Position numbers and translations under genes: made by a program. DNA of 64,000 bases from the NCBI GenBank assembly GCA_035063785.1, contig JAPSFS010000002.1, positions 1 through 64,000 on the forward strand, given 5' to 3'. Each line of letters starts with the position of its first letter. Within the stretch, counting starts at the first letter, position 1. Shown here one piece after another: positions 1 to 7,659 of this stretch. The notes beneath the pieces are model-generated. The model saw nothing but the letters and a program-made list of their open reading frames with translations, was not told where the DNA came from and made no database searches. The stretch is from Comamonas_C sp026954015. Lineage in GTDB: Bacteria; Pseudomonadota; Gammaproteobacteria; Burkholderiales; Burkholderiaceae_C.

Positions 1-427
1 CGTTGGCGCGCAGCATGCCCATCATGCCGCCGGGCATGTTCTTGTCGCAGCCGCCGATGACGACGCAGCCGTCCATCCACTGGCCCTGCACGCAGGTCTC
101 GACGCAGTCGCTGATCACCTCTCGGCTCACCAGCGAATACTTCATGCCCTCGGTGCCCATGGCCATGCCGTCGGAGATGGTCGGCGTGCCGAACACCTGC
201 GCGTTGCCGCCTGCGAGGTGGATGCCTTCGATCGCGGCGTCCGCCAGGCGCTGCAGGCCGCTGTTGCACGGCGTGATCGTGCTGTGGCCGTTGGCCACGC
301 CGACCATGGGTTTGTTGAAGTCGCCCTCCTTGTAGCCCATGCCGTAGTACATGGAGCGGTTGGGGGCGCGCGCCTTGCCTTGGGTAATATGGGCAGAGCG
401 GCGGTTGATGGCGTGGGGATCGGTCAT
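1..427 (-). CDS. ilvD: Dihydroxy-acid dehydratase, N-terminal part (cut by window edge)
   Basis: The first 142 codons of an IlvD/Edd-family dehydratase; the rest lies left of the window. IlvD removes water from 2,3-dihydroxy-3-methylbutanoate and its isoleucine-pathway analogue, the third common step of valine and isoleucine synthesis in the cytosol. The translation starts MTDPHAINRR and shows ITPCNSGLQ with Cys54 and VIGGCDKNMPGG with Cys127, which match the iron-sulfur ligand positions of the family. The ATG at 425-427 gives the expected N-terminus. It is transcribed away from the thioesterase at 599, leaving a shared 171-bp upstream region that contains a copy of the interspersed repeat. 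The family assignment is firm; full length cannot be judged. Confidence 0.95.
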   Translation of the reverse strand, partial: MTDPHAINRRSAHITQGKARAPNRSMYYGMGYKEGDFNKPMVGVANGHSTITPCNSGLQRLADAAIEGIHLAGGNAQVFGTPTISDGMAMGTEGMKYSLVSREVISDCVETCVQGQWMDGCVVIGGCDKNMPGGMMGMLRAN

Positions 428-524
428 GGCAGTGCGTGGGTGGCCTTGTGCAGGCCACGGGTTGAAACGGATTCGGGCAAGTGTAGTGCGCGCCGAACTG
501 CCCCGACGTGACGCCGGTTTTTCA

Positions 525-574
525 AGTCAAATCATGCTCCGGCGCTTGCTGGATAAGCGGTAACAGCTATTAGA
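525..574 (+). repeat. Interspersed repeat copy A (intergenic)
   Basis: One copy of a roughly 50-bp element seen at least eleven times in this window. The core here is GGCGCTTGCTGGATAAGCGG followed by TAACAGCTAT. It lies between the divergent ilvD and thioesterase genes, where it may overlap their promoters. The shared pattern is an A-rich left end with GGCT, then GCGCTTG, a short spacer, CAAGCGC, and GCAGCTAT at the right end. Confidence 0.75.
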
Positions 575-598
575 ACGATATTTTTGCGGAATTGACAC

Positions 599-1021
599 AT
601 GGATGAATTGCACGAGCGCGTAGGCCGCAGCTTTGCCGCGCAGGGGTTGATGCAGACGCTGGGCGCGCGCCTGGCGCGCGTGGCTGCGGGTGAGGTGGAG
701 ATCGAGATGCCGTTTGGCGCCGCGTTGTCGCAGCAGCACGGCTACGCGCACGCGGGCTCGGTCACGAGCATCGTGGACAGCGCCTGCGGCTACGCGGCGC
801 TCACGCGTGCGCCCGCCGGCAGCGAGGTGGTGACGGTGGAGTTCAAGGTGAACTTCCTGCGCCCGGCAATCGGTCGGCGCTTTCTTGCCGTGGGCCGCGT
901 GGTGAACGCGGGCCGCACCATGGCCGTGTGCACCGGCGAGGTGCGTGCGTTCGTGGGTGAGGGCGAGGACTACAAGGTGGTTGCGCTGATGCAGGCGACG
1001 ATGGCGTTCGTGCAGTCGTGA
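599..1021 (+). CDS. PaaI-family hotdog thioesterase
   Basis: A 140-residue single hotdog-fold protein of the PaaI/YdiI type, which hydrolyses acyl-CoA or aryl-CoA thioesters in the cytosol. The segment HGYAHAGSVTSIVDSACGYA (residues 48-67) is the family active-site region; His51, Gly53 and Asp60 sit where the catalytic helix is expected. The length is normal for the family. The ATG at 599 is the only reasonable start. It stands alone on the plus strand, 65 bp before a 3-hydroxybutyrate dehydrogenase gene, so a role in acyl-CoA turnover is plausible. The substrate cannot be told from sequence. Confidence 0.85.
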   Translation: MDELHERVGRSFAAQGLMQTLGARLARVAAGEVEIEMPFGAALSQQHGYAHAGSVTSIVDSACGYAALTRAPAGSEVVTVEFKVNFLRPAIGRRFLAVGRVVNAGRTMAVCTGEVRAFVGEGEDYKVVALMQATMAFVQS

Positions 1022-1086
1022 TGGCAGTGCGCGCTTGATAACCGCGCGCCTCGACCTTATCTGGGCTGGATCAAAGGAGTAATGTC

Positions 1087-1902
1087 ATGACCAATTCCAC
1101 AGTCCACGCCACCACCACGCTGAGCCTCAAGGGCAGGAACGCGCTCGTCACCGGAGCCGCCAGCGGCCTGGGCAAGCGCATCGCCGAGCTCTATGCCGAC
1201 GCGGGTGCCAACATCGTGATCGCCGACCTCAAGCTGGCCGACGCGCAGGCCACGGCCGACGAGATCGCGAAGAAGGGCGTGAAGACGCTGGCGGTGGCGA
1301 TGGACGTGACCAGCGAGCAGGCCGTCGATGAAGGCTTTGCGCAGGTGCAGGAGAGCCTGGGCGCGGTGGACATCCTCGTGAGCAACGCGGGCATCCAGAT
1401 CGTCGCGCCGATCGAGGAGTTTTCGTTTGCCAACTGGAAGAAGCTGCTCGCGGTGCACCTGGATGGCGGCTTTCTCACCTCGCGCGCGGCGGTGCGCCAG
1501 ATGATCGCCTCGGGGCGCGGCGGCTCCATCATCTTCATGGGCTCGGTGCATTCGAAGGAAGCCTCCAAGCTCAAGAGCCCCTACGTCGCGGCCAAGCACG
1601 GCCTGGAGGGTCTGGCCAAGGTCATCGCCAAGGAGGGCGCGGCGCACAACATCCGCACCAACGTGATCTGCCCCGGCTTCGTGCGCACGCCGCTCGTCGA
1701 AAAGCAGATCCCCGAGCAGGCCAAGGAGCTGGGCATCAGCGAGGCCGACGTGATCAAGACCGTGATGCTCAAGGACACGGTGGACGGCGAGTTCACCACC
1801 GTGGACGACGTGGCGCAGGCCGCGCTCACCTTCGCCGCATGGCCGAGCAACGCGCTCACCGGCCAGTCGCTCGTCGTGAGCCACGGCTGGTTCATGCAAT
1901 AA
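1087..1902 (+). CDS. 3-hydroxybutyrate dehydrogenase, SDR type (copy 1)
   Basis: A 271-residue short-chain dehydrogenase. It resembles D-3-hydroxybutyrate dehydrogenases, which oxidise 3-hydroxybutyrate released from PHA to acetoacetate using NAD. The Rossmann motif TGAASGLG (22-29), NAG (100-102), Ser153 and the Tyr166-x3-Lys170 pair are all present, and the tail VVSHGWFMQ is typical of this subgroup. The gene follows AAAGGAG at about 1073. It differs clearly from the second enzyme of this type at 47378, so the organism appears to carry two non-identical versions. The subfamily call is by resemblance and another hydroxyacid substrate is possible. Confidence 0.8.
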   Translation: MTNSTVHATTTLSLKGRNALVTGAASGLGKRIAELYADAGANIVIADLKLADAQATADEIAKKGVKTLAVAMDVTSEQAVDEGFAQVQESLGAVDILVSNAGIQIVAPIEEFSFANWKKLLAVHLDGGFLTSRAAVRQMIASGRGGSIIFMGSVHSKEASKLKSPYVAAKHGLEGLAKVIAKEGAAHNIRTNVICPGFVRTPLVEKQIPEQAKELGISEADVIKTVMLKDTVDGEFTTVDDVAQAALTFAAWPSNALTGQSLVVSHGWFMQ

Positions 1903-1952
1903 GGCGCGCCTGACGCGCATGGCGGGCGCAGCGCTGCTGCACAATCGCCGCC

Positions 1953-2774
1953 ATGCTGATGTACCCCCACATCGACCCGATCGCGTTGCAGGTCGGGCCG
2001 CTGGCGATCCACTGGTACGGCCTGACCTACCTGGCCGGTTTCGCGCTCTTCATGGGGCTGGGCACGCTGCGCCTGAAGCACCAGCCCTACGCCGCGCTCG
2101 CGGGCGACGCGGCGTGGTCGCGCAAGGACGTGGAGGACATCCTTTTTCTCGGCGTGCTCGGCGTCATCGTGGGCGGGCGGCTGGGCTACTGCCTGTTCTA
2201 CAAGCCCGAGTACTACGCCACGCACCCGCTGGAGGTGTTCCAGGTCTGGCACGGGGGCATGAGCTTTCATGGCGGCATGCTGGGCGTGGCGGCGGCGATG
2301 CTCTGGTACGCGCACTCGCGCCGCAGGCCGCTGCTGCAGGTGACGGATTTCGTCGCGCCGTGCGTGCCCACGGGCCTTGCGGCGGGGCGCATCGGCAACT
2401 TCATCAACGGCGAGCTCTGGGGACGCTTTGCCTCGCCCGATCTGCCGTGGGCGATGGTGTTTCCGCAAAGCGGCTCGATGCAGCCGCGCCACCCGTCGCA
2501 GATTTACCAGTTTCTGCTCGAAGGGCTGCTGCTCTTCGTGCTGCTGTGGCTCTACGCGCGCCGGCCGCGCCAGCGCGGCGAGGTGACGGCGGCCTTCCTC
2601 GTGGGCTACGGCGTGCTGCGCTTCACGGCGGAATTCTTCCGCGAGCCGGACGACTTCCTCGGCATCCTGTCGCTGGGCATGAGCATGGGGCAATGGCTGT
2701 GCCTGCCGATGATCGCGGGCGGCGCGGCCCTGTGGTGGTGGGCGCGGCGCGGCGTGGTGGCCCATGCCCGGTGA
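1953..2774 (+). CDS. lgt: Prolipoprotein diacylglyceryl transferase
   Basis: An inner-membrane enzyme that moves diacylglycerol from phosphatidylglycerol to the lipobox cysteine of prelipoproteins, the first step of lipoprotein maturation. The 273-residue product has the multi-helix profile of Lgt and the signature GRIGNFINGELWGR, with an upstream GGMSFHGG segment carrying the conserved histidine. The start may be the ATG at 1953 or the one two codons later. The end overlaps the following crotonase gene by 11 bp, implying co-transcription. Likely clients nearby include the LemA homologue and the ecotin-like lipoprotein. Confidence 0.95.
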   Translation: MLMYPHIDPIALQVGPLAIHWYGLTYLAGFALFMGLGTLRLKHQPYAALAGDAAWSRKDVEDILFLGVLGVIVGGRLGYCLFYKPEYYATHPLEVFQVWHGGMSFHGGMLGVAAAMLWYAHSRRRPLLQVTDFVAPCVPTGLAAGRIGNFINGELWGRFASPDLPWAMVFPQSGSMQPRHPSQIYQFLLEGLLLFVLLWLYARRPRQRGEVTAAFLVGYGVLRFTAEFFREPDDFLGILSLGMSMGQWLCLPMIAGGAALWWWARRGVVAHAR

Positions 2775-3570
2775 GATCGCCCTCGCGCCCGCGGACGGCG
2801 TGGGCATCGTGCGCGTCACGCTGCACCATGCGGGTCGGCTGAACGCGATGACGCGCGCCATGTGGCGCGAATTGCGCACAGTGTTCGAGCGGATTCAGGC
2901 CGATGCCGCCGCGCGCTGCGTGCTGGTCGAAGGCGCGGGCGCGGCCTTCTGCGCCGGGGGCGACATCTCCGAGTATCCGGCGTTCCGTTTCGACGCCGCG
3001 CGGCTGCGTGACTTCCACGAGAACGAGGTCTGGGGCGGCCTCTCGGCCATGCTCGCGTGCGACGTGCCCATCGTGGCGGCGATCCGCGGCGCCTGCATGG
3101 GCGCGGGCGTGGAGATCGCAAGCTGCTGCGATATCCGCATCGCCGAGGAGGGCGCGCGCTTTGGCGCACCGATCGCGCGCCTGGGCTTCCCGATGGCGCC
3201 GCGCGAAGCCGCGCTGGTGGCCACGCGCGTGGGCGATGCGACGGCGCGGCAGATGCTGCTGGAGGCGGCGGTGCTCGATGCGCCGCAGATGCTCGCGCGC
3301 GGATTTCTGAGCCGTGTGGTGCATGCCGCCGAGCTTGCCGCACAAGCGCAGGCCACGGCTGAGCGTATCGCGCGTCTGGCGCCGCAGGCGGCACGCCTGA
3401 ACAAGCAGACCCTGCGCGGCGATTTTGATCAAAAAGTGGCTGAAACGCCCATCCAACAAGCGCAAGCAGCTATGAATGTTGGGTGCCTTGACCCCTATGC
3501 TTACGCCGACAGCGCCGGGCATCGCGAGGGCATAGCGGCCTTTCTCGCCAAACGCAACCCTCGGTTTTGA
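2764..3570 (+). CDS. Enoyl-CoA hydratase/isomerase family protein
   Basis: A 268-residue crotonase-fold protein acting on an acyl-CoA. The oxyanion-hole glycines are visible in FCAGGDI (Gly65-66) and GACMGAGVE (Gly113). Of the two glutamates used by classical enoyl-CoA hydratase, the first is kept (Glu117) but the second is Ile137, in APIARLG where APE is usual, so simple hydratase activity is doubtful. Residues about 222-238 are encoded by repeat copy B, an unusual in-frame insertion near the C-terminus. The gene overlaps lgt by 11 bp and is followed closely by the malonyl-CoA-synthetase-like gene. Confidence 0.85.
   Translation: MPGEIALAPADGVGIVRVTLHHAGRLNAMTRAMWRELRTVFERIQADAAARCVLVEGAGAAFCAGGDISEYPAFRFDAARLRDFHENEVWGGLSAMLACDVPIVAAIRGACMGAGVEIASCCDIRIAEEGARFGAPIARLGFPMAPREAALVATRVGDATARQMLLEAAVLDAPQMLARGFLSRVVHAAELAAQAQATAERIARLAPQAARLNKQTLRGDFDQKVAETPIQQAQAAMNVGCLDPYAYADSAGHREGIAAFLAKRNPRF
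3426..3477 (+). repeat. Interspersed repeat copy B, inside the crotonase gene
   Basis: TGATCAAAAAGTGGCTGAAA, then a degenerate first arm, then AACAAGCGCAAGCAGCTATG. This matches the window's repeat pattern from end to end but lies within an open reading frame, encoding roughly DQKVAETPIQQAQAAMN. Reading frame and downstream coding are intact. Confidence 0.75.
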
Positions 3571-3590
3571 TCTTTCCTGAGGCGACCTGT

Positions 3591-5156
3591 ATGCACGTCC
3601 CTTCGCAAAACCTTTACAGCGCGCTGCGCGCCGCCTTTCCCAAGAACCTCGACCAGACAGCCGTCTTCGCCGCCGCGCCCGATGGCGCGCCGCTGAACTA
3701 CTCCTGGCGCGACCTGGAGCGCGCCAGCGCCTGCATCGCCAACCTGCTCGTCTCGCTCAAGTTGCCCGAGGGCAGCCGCATCGCGGTGCAGGTCGAAAAA
3801 TCCGTCGAGGCAATGCTGCTGTACCTCGCCACGCTGCGCGCGGGCTGTATCTTCCTGCCGCTCAACACCGCGTACCAGCAGGCGGAGATCGAATACTTCA
3901 TCGGCGATGCGCAGCCCGCCGTGGTCGTGTGCACGCCGGGGAATTTCGGCTGGGTCTCCAAGATCGCCTTCAAGGCGGGCACGCGCCACGTCTTCACGCT
4001 GGGGCAGGGCCGGGACGGCAGCCTGCTGGAGCGCGCCGCGCACTGCGGCGATGTGCACACGCCCGTGGCGCGCGCGAAGGACGACCTTGCCTGCATCCTC
4101 TACACCAGCGGCACCACGGGGCGCAGCAAGGGCGCGATGCTCACGCACGGCAACCTGCTGTCGAACGCGCTGGTGCTCAGGGACTATTGGGGCTGGCAGA
4201 AGGACGACGTGCTCATCCACGCGCTGCCCATCTACCACGCGCACGGCCTGTTCGTCGGCGTGCACGGGGCGCTGCTCAACGGCAGCGCGATGGTCTGGCT
4301 CAACAAGTTCGATCCCAAGGCGGTGATCGCCGCGATGCCGCGCGCCACCGTCTTCATGGGTGTGCCCACGCTCTACGTGCGCATGCTGGCCGAGCCCACG
4401 CTCACGCGCGAGGCGGCGGCGCACATGCGCCTGTTCATCTCGGGCTCGGCGCCGCTGCTCGTCGACACCTTCGCCGCGTGGCAGCAGCGCACCGGCCACA
4501 CCATCCTGGAGCGCTACGGCATGAGCGAGACGGTGATGCTCTGCTCCAACCCCTATGCTGCTGATGCGCGCCACGGCGGGCAGAGTGAGCGCAGGGGCGG
4601 CACCGTGGGCTTTCCGCTGCCCGGCGTGGAGCTGCGCGTGGTGGATGACGCGGGCACGGTGCTGCCCGCGGGCGAGATCGGCGCGATCCAGGTGCGCGGC
4701 CCCAACGTGTTCAAGGGCTACTGGCACATGCCCGAGAAGACCGCGCAGGAATTCGCCGAGGGCGGCTGGTTCAGGACCGGCGACGTCGGCCAGCAGGACG
4801 CGCGCGGCTACGTCACCATCGTCGGGCGCGGCAAGGACCTCATCATCAGCGGCGGCTTCAACGTCTACCCGGCCGAGGTCGAGAGCTACATCAACGAGAT
4901 GCCGGGCGTGGCCGAAAGCGCGGTGGTCGGCGTGCCGCATGCCGATTTCGGCGAGGTGGGCGTGGCGGTCGTCGTGCCGCGCGCGGGTGGCACCGTCGAT
5001 CCCGAGGCCATCCTCGCGCAGCTCAGGGGCCGGCTCGCGCACTTCAAGGTGCCCCGGCGCGGCTACGTCGCCACCGAGCTGCCGCGCAACAGCATGGGCA
5101 AGGTGCAGAAGAATCTGCTGCGCGAGCAGTACCGCGATCTGTTCCTGAAAGCGTAG
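3591..5156 (+). CDS. Malonyl-CoA synthetase-like acyl-CoA ligase
   Basis: A 521-residue adenylate-forming ligase, best matched to malonyl-CoA synthetase (MatB), which joins malonate and CoA with ATP hydrolysis to AMP. The P-loop YTSGTTGRSKG (171-181), the segment LPIYHAHGLFVG typical of MatB-like enzymes, ERYGMSE, the hinge region GRGKDLIISGG, and the A10 lysine Lys504 in NSMGKVQ are present. I chose the ATG at 3591 because GAGG precedes it; an in-frame TTG at 3567 overlaps the previous stop and is less likely. The TAG stop lies inside repeat copy C. A related medium-chain substrate cannot be excluded. Confidence 0.82.
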   Translation: MHVPSQNLYSALRAAFPKNLDQTAVFAAAPDGAPLNYSWRDLERASACIANLLVSLKLPEGSRIAVQVEKSVEAMLLYLATLRAGCIFLPLNTAYQQAEIEYFIGDAQPAVVVCTPGNFGWVSKIAFKAGTRHVFTLGQGRDGSLLERAAHCGDVHTPVARAKDDLACILYTSGTTGRSKGAMLTHGNLLSNALVLRDYWGWQKDDVLIHALPIYHAHGLFVGVHGALLNGSAMVWLNKFDPKAVIAAMPRATVFMGVPTLYVRMLAEPTLTREAAAHMRLFISGSAPLLVDTFAAWQQRTGHTILERYGMSETVMLCSNPYAADARHGGQSERRGGTVGFPLPGVELRVVDDAGTVLPAGEIGAIQVRGPNVFKGYWHMPEKTAQEFAEGGWFRTGDVGQQDARGYVTIVGRGKDLIISGGFNVYPAEVESYINEMPGVAESAVVGVPHADFGEVGVAVVVPRAGGTVDPEAILAQLRGRLAHFKVPRRGYVATELPRNSMGKVQKNLLREQYRDLFLKA

Positions 5157-5200
5157 CTGCTCGCGCTTGGTGGATAAGCGCTGGAGCCGTATTTCTATCG
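5153..5200 (-). repeat. Interspersed repeat copy C, spanning two stop codons
   Basis: In reverse orientation: plus-strand TAGCTGCTCGCGCTTGG, then TGGATAAGCGCTGGAGCCGT. It fills the 38-bp gap between the convergent ligase and universal stress protein genes. Its two ends supply the stop codons of both: TAG at 5154-5156 for the ligase and, on the other strand, TAG at 5195-5197. Confidence 0.75.
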
Positions 5201-5638
5201 CAAAACCAGCACCGGAATTTCCGAGTGCGTGAGCACGTTCAGCGTCTCGCTGCCGAGCAGCACGCGCTTGAGGCCCTTGCGCCCGTGCGAGGCCATGACG
5301 ATCAGGTCGCAGTTCTGCTTCTTGGCGGTGGCGATCACGGCTTCGGCGACCAGGTCGGATTTCACCACCGTGGTGCGCACCATCACGCCCTCCTCGGTGC
5401 CCCTGGCCTTGATCTCTTCGAGCATCTTGCGTGCGTTGTCCGCCCATTGCGTCTCGATGCGCTTGATGTCCGTGAGATCGATCGGCAGACCGCCGTCGAA
5501 GTAGTTGCGCGGGTAGCGCGGCACCACCTTGAGTGCGGTGACCTTGGCACCGCACAGCGCGGCGAGCGACAGGCCGCTGGCGACGGCCTTGTCCGACAGC
5601 GCCGAGCCGTCGGATGCGATCAGGATGTGCTTGTACAT
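5195..5638 (-). CDS. Universal stress protein, UspA family
   Basis: A 147-residue single-domain Usp protein. These small cytosolic ATP-binding proteins help cells survive starvation, redox and other stresses. The N-terminus MYKHILIASDGS and the C-terminal nucleotide-binding segment ASHGRKGLKRVLLGS (a G-x2-G-x7-GS pattern) suggest that it binds ATP. The start at 5638 is set by the family N-terminus; a longer in-frame reading upstream has no family match. It converges on the ligase gene with only a repeat copy between them. Confidence 0.9.
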   Translation of the reverse strand: MYKHILIASDGSALSDKAVASGLSLAALCGAKVTALKVVPRYPRNYFDGGLPIDLTDIKRIETQWADNARKMLEEIKARGTEEGVMVRTTVVKSDLVAEAVIATAKKQNCDLIVMASHGRKGLKRVLLGSETLNVLTHSEIPVLVLR

Positions 5639-5799
5639 GGCGTGGTTCCTCAGGTGAAGTAGAGCGGGGTGGACGCGTGGGCGCCCTTGCGCTTGCATTG
5701 TGGCCGAGGTGGGAGGCGGTGTTGGGGCTGCCGTACGGGCGCCAGGAAATTTGCGCGTGGCTGCGCGCTCCGGGGACGTGCTGTGCTACATTTACCGCC

Positions 5800-5901
5800 A
5801 TGAATTCGCCCACCGCCGCATCCCGCGCCCGCTGCTGCGTTGCCGCCCCCGTGGCCGGCACGGCGCTGCTACTGGCACGACTGCTATCCCCGGCGGGCTA
5901 G
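5800..5901 (+). CDS. leuL: Candidate leucine leader peptide for leuA
   Basis: A 33-codon reading frame 108 bp upstream of leuA. Codons 23-29 read CTG CTA CTG GCA CGA CTG CTA, that is five leucines in seven codons, two of them CTA, which is rare in this GC-rich DNA. The stop is at 5899-5901. A strong terminator hairpin follows at 5933-5965, and the last codons can pair with its 5' arm. This is the layout of a translation-coupled attenuator: ribosomes slow at leucine codons when charged tRNA-Leu is scarce. I see no extended SD sequence before the ATG, which is the weak point. The peptide itself probably has no function after translation. Confidence 0.7.
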   Translation: MNSPTAASRARCCVAAPVAGTALLLARLLSPAG

Positions 5902-5942
5902 GCGCATTCGTTCGTTCCAGTCGAATTACACCAACGGCCCGC
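5893..5942 (+). promoter_or_regulatory. Predicted antiterminator pairing of the leuA attenuator
   Basis: GCGGGCT at 5893-5899, overlapping the last two codons and the first base of the stop of the leader peptide, is complementary (six Watson-Crick pairs and one wobble) to GGCCCGC at 5936-5942, the 5' arm of the terminator. A ribosome stalled at the first leucine codons leaves 5893-5899 free, so the antiterminator can form. A ribosome at the stop codon covers it, so the terminator forms. The pairing is read directly from the sequence; its use in the cell is inference. Confidence 0.6.
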
Positions 5943-5965
5943 ATGCTCCAGCAGCGGGCCGTTTT
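5933..5965 (+). terminator. Intrinsic terminator of the leuA attenuator
   Basis: A perfect 10-bp stem, AACGGCCCGC (5933-5942) with GCGGGCCGTT (5954-5963), an 11-nt loop and TTTT at 5962-5965. It lies between the leucine-rich leader peptide and the leuA ribosome site, so it would stop transcription before leuA. Confidence 0.8.
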
Positions 5966-6009
5966 CATTCGCGTTGCTGGTGGCGAACCTCTCCCACAAG
6001 GACAGACCC

Positions 6010-7548
6010 ATGACCGACAAGCTCATCATCTTCGACACCACCTTGCGCGACGGCGAGCAGTCGCCCGGCGCCAGCATGACGCGCGACGAGAAGCTGCGCA
6101 TCGCGCGCCAGCTCGAGCGCCTGAAGGTGGACGTGATCGAGGCCGGGTTTGCCGCCAGCAGCAATGGTGACTTCGAGTGCGTGCAGGCGATCGCGCGCGC
6201 GGTGAAGGACTCCACGGTCTGCTCGCTCGCGCGCGCCAACGACCGCGACATTGCACGCGCCGCCGAGGCACTCAAGGACAGCGACAACGCGCGCATCCAC
6301 CTGTTCATCGCCACCAGTCCGCTGCACATGGAAAAGAAGCTGCGCATGACGCCCGACGAGGTGTTCGAGCAGGCAAAGCTTGCGGTGCGTTTCGCGCGCA
6401 ACCTGCGCGACAACGTCGAATTCAGCGCCGAGGACGGCTACAGGAGCGACATGGATTTCCTCGCGCGCGTGTGCGAGGCCGTCATCCAGGAAGGCGCCAC
6501 CACCATCAACATCCCCGACACCGTCGGCTACGGCATCCCCGAGCTGTACGGCAACTTCCTCAAGACGCTGCGTGAGAAGGTGCCGGGCAGCGACAAGGTG
6601 GTCTGGAGCGTGCACTGCCACAACGACCTGGGCATGGCCGTGGCCAACAGCCTGGCGGGTGTGAAGATCGGCGGCGCGCGGCAGGTGGAGTGCACCATCA
6701 ACGGCCTGGGTGAGCGCGCGGGCAACTGCTCGCTCGAAGAAGTGGTGATGGCCGTCAAGACGCGCAAGGACTACTTCGGCCTGCAGGTGGGCATCGACAC
6801 GACGCAGATCCTCGCGGCGAGCAAGATGGTGAGCAGCACCACCGGTTTCGTCGTGCAGCCCAACAAGGCGGTGGTGGGCGCCAACGCCTTCGCGCACGCC
6901 AGCGGCATCCACCAGGACGGTGTGCTCAAGGCGCGCGACACCTACGAGATCATGCGCGCCGAGGACGTGGGCTGGAGCGCGAACAAGATCGTGCTGGGCA
7001 AGCTCTCGGGCCGCAACGCGTTCAAGCAGCGCTTGCAGGAACTGGGCGTCGAGCTCGACTCCGAAGCCGAAATCCTCGCCGCGTTCGCGCGCTTCAAGGA
7101 ACTGGCCGACCGCAAGAGCGAGATCTTCGACGAGGACATCCTCGCGCTCGTGAACGACGGCACGCGCGTGGCCGAGCGGGAGCAGTACGGCTTCGTGTCG
7201 CTCTCGCAGCACAGCGAAACGGGCGAGCGTCCGCGCGCGGACGTCGTCTTCACCGTCGGCGGCAAGGAAGTGCGCAGCCACGCCGAGGGCAACGGCCCGG
7301 TGGATGCGTCGCTCAAGGCGATCGAGGCGCACGTGAAGAGCGGCGCGGAGATGACGCTGTACTCGGTGAACGCGATCAACGGCTCGACCGACGCGCAGGG
7401 CGAGGTGACGGTGCGCCTGCAAAGCGGCGGGCACGTGGTGAACGGCTCGGGCGCCGATCCGGACATCATCGTCGCCTCGGCCAAGGCCTATCTGAGCGCC
7501 CTCAACCGCCTGCACCACGGCAGCGACAGGATCGCCGCACAGGGCTGA
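6010..7548 (+). CDS. leuA: 2-isopropylmalate synthase
   Basis: A 512-residue enzyme that condenses acetyl-CoA with 2-oxoisovalerate, the first committed step of leucine synthesis. The N-terminus MTDKLIIFDTTLRDGEQSPG carries the metal-binding and catalytic Arg-Asp of the DRE-TIM family. VHCHNDLGMAVANS supplies the metal-binding histidines and GLGERAGNCSLEE follows. The C-terminal third is the LeuA dimer domain, which normally binds leucine for feedback inhibition. The start at 6010 follows AAGGA at 5997-6001. Upstream lie a leucine leader peptide and attenuator, so control is probably both allosteric and transcriptional. A strong terminator closes the unit at 7576-7610. Confidence 0.97.
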   Translation: MTDKLIIFDTTLRDGEQSPGASMTRDEKLRIARQLERLKVDVIEAGFAASSNGDFECVQAIARAVKDSTVCSLARANDRDIARAAEALKDSDNARIHLFIATSPLHMEKKLRMTPDEVFEQAKLAVRFARNLRDNVEFSAEDGYRSDMDFLARVCEAVIQEGATTINIPDTVGYGIPELYGNFLKTLREKVPGSDKVVWSVHCHNDLGMAVANSLAGVKIGGARQVECTINGLGERAGNCSLEEVVMAVKTRKDYFGLQVGIDTTQILAASKMVSSTTGFVVQPNKAVVGANAFAHASGIHQDGVLKARDTYEIMRAEDVGWSANKIVLGKLSGRNAFKQRLQELGVELDSEAEILAAFARFKELADRKSEIFDEDILALVNDGTRVAEREQYGFVSLSQHSETGERPRADVVFTVGGKEVRSHAEGNGPVDASLKAIEAHVKSGAEMTLYSVNAINGSTDAQGEVTVRLQSGGHVVNGSGADPDIIVASAKAYLSALNRLHHGSDRIAAQG

Positions 7549-7575
7549 ACGCCAGTTGAGACGGTTTTTAGCTGT

Positions 7576-7610
7576 GCCGCGCAAGATATTGTTCTTGCGC
7601 GGCTTTTTTT
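7576..7610 (+). terminator. Intrinsic terminator after leuA
   Basis: An 11-bp perfect stem, GCCGCGCAAGA (7576-7586) with TCTTGCGCGGC (7593-7603), a 6-nt loop and seven Ts (7604-7610). It ends the leuA transcript, 28 bp past the stop codon. Confidence 0.92.
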
Positions 7611-7659
7611 GAATCTGTACACTTGCGCGCACGTTCCCTTTTGCCCCCTGGAGTTTTGG

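Noticed and set aside
3567..3590. A TTG start for the ligase overlapping the crotonase stop
   Set aside because: The ATG at 3591 has a better ribosome site and fits the family N-terminus.
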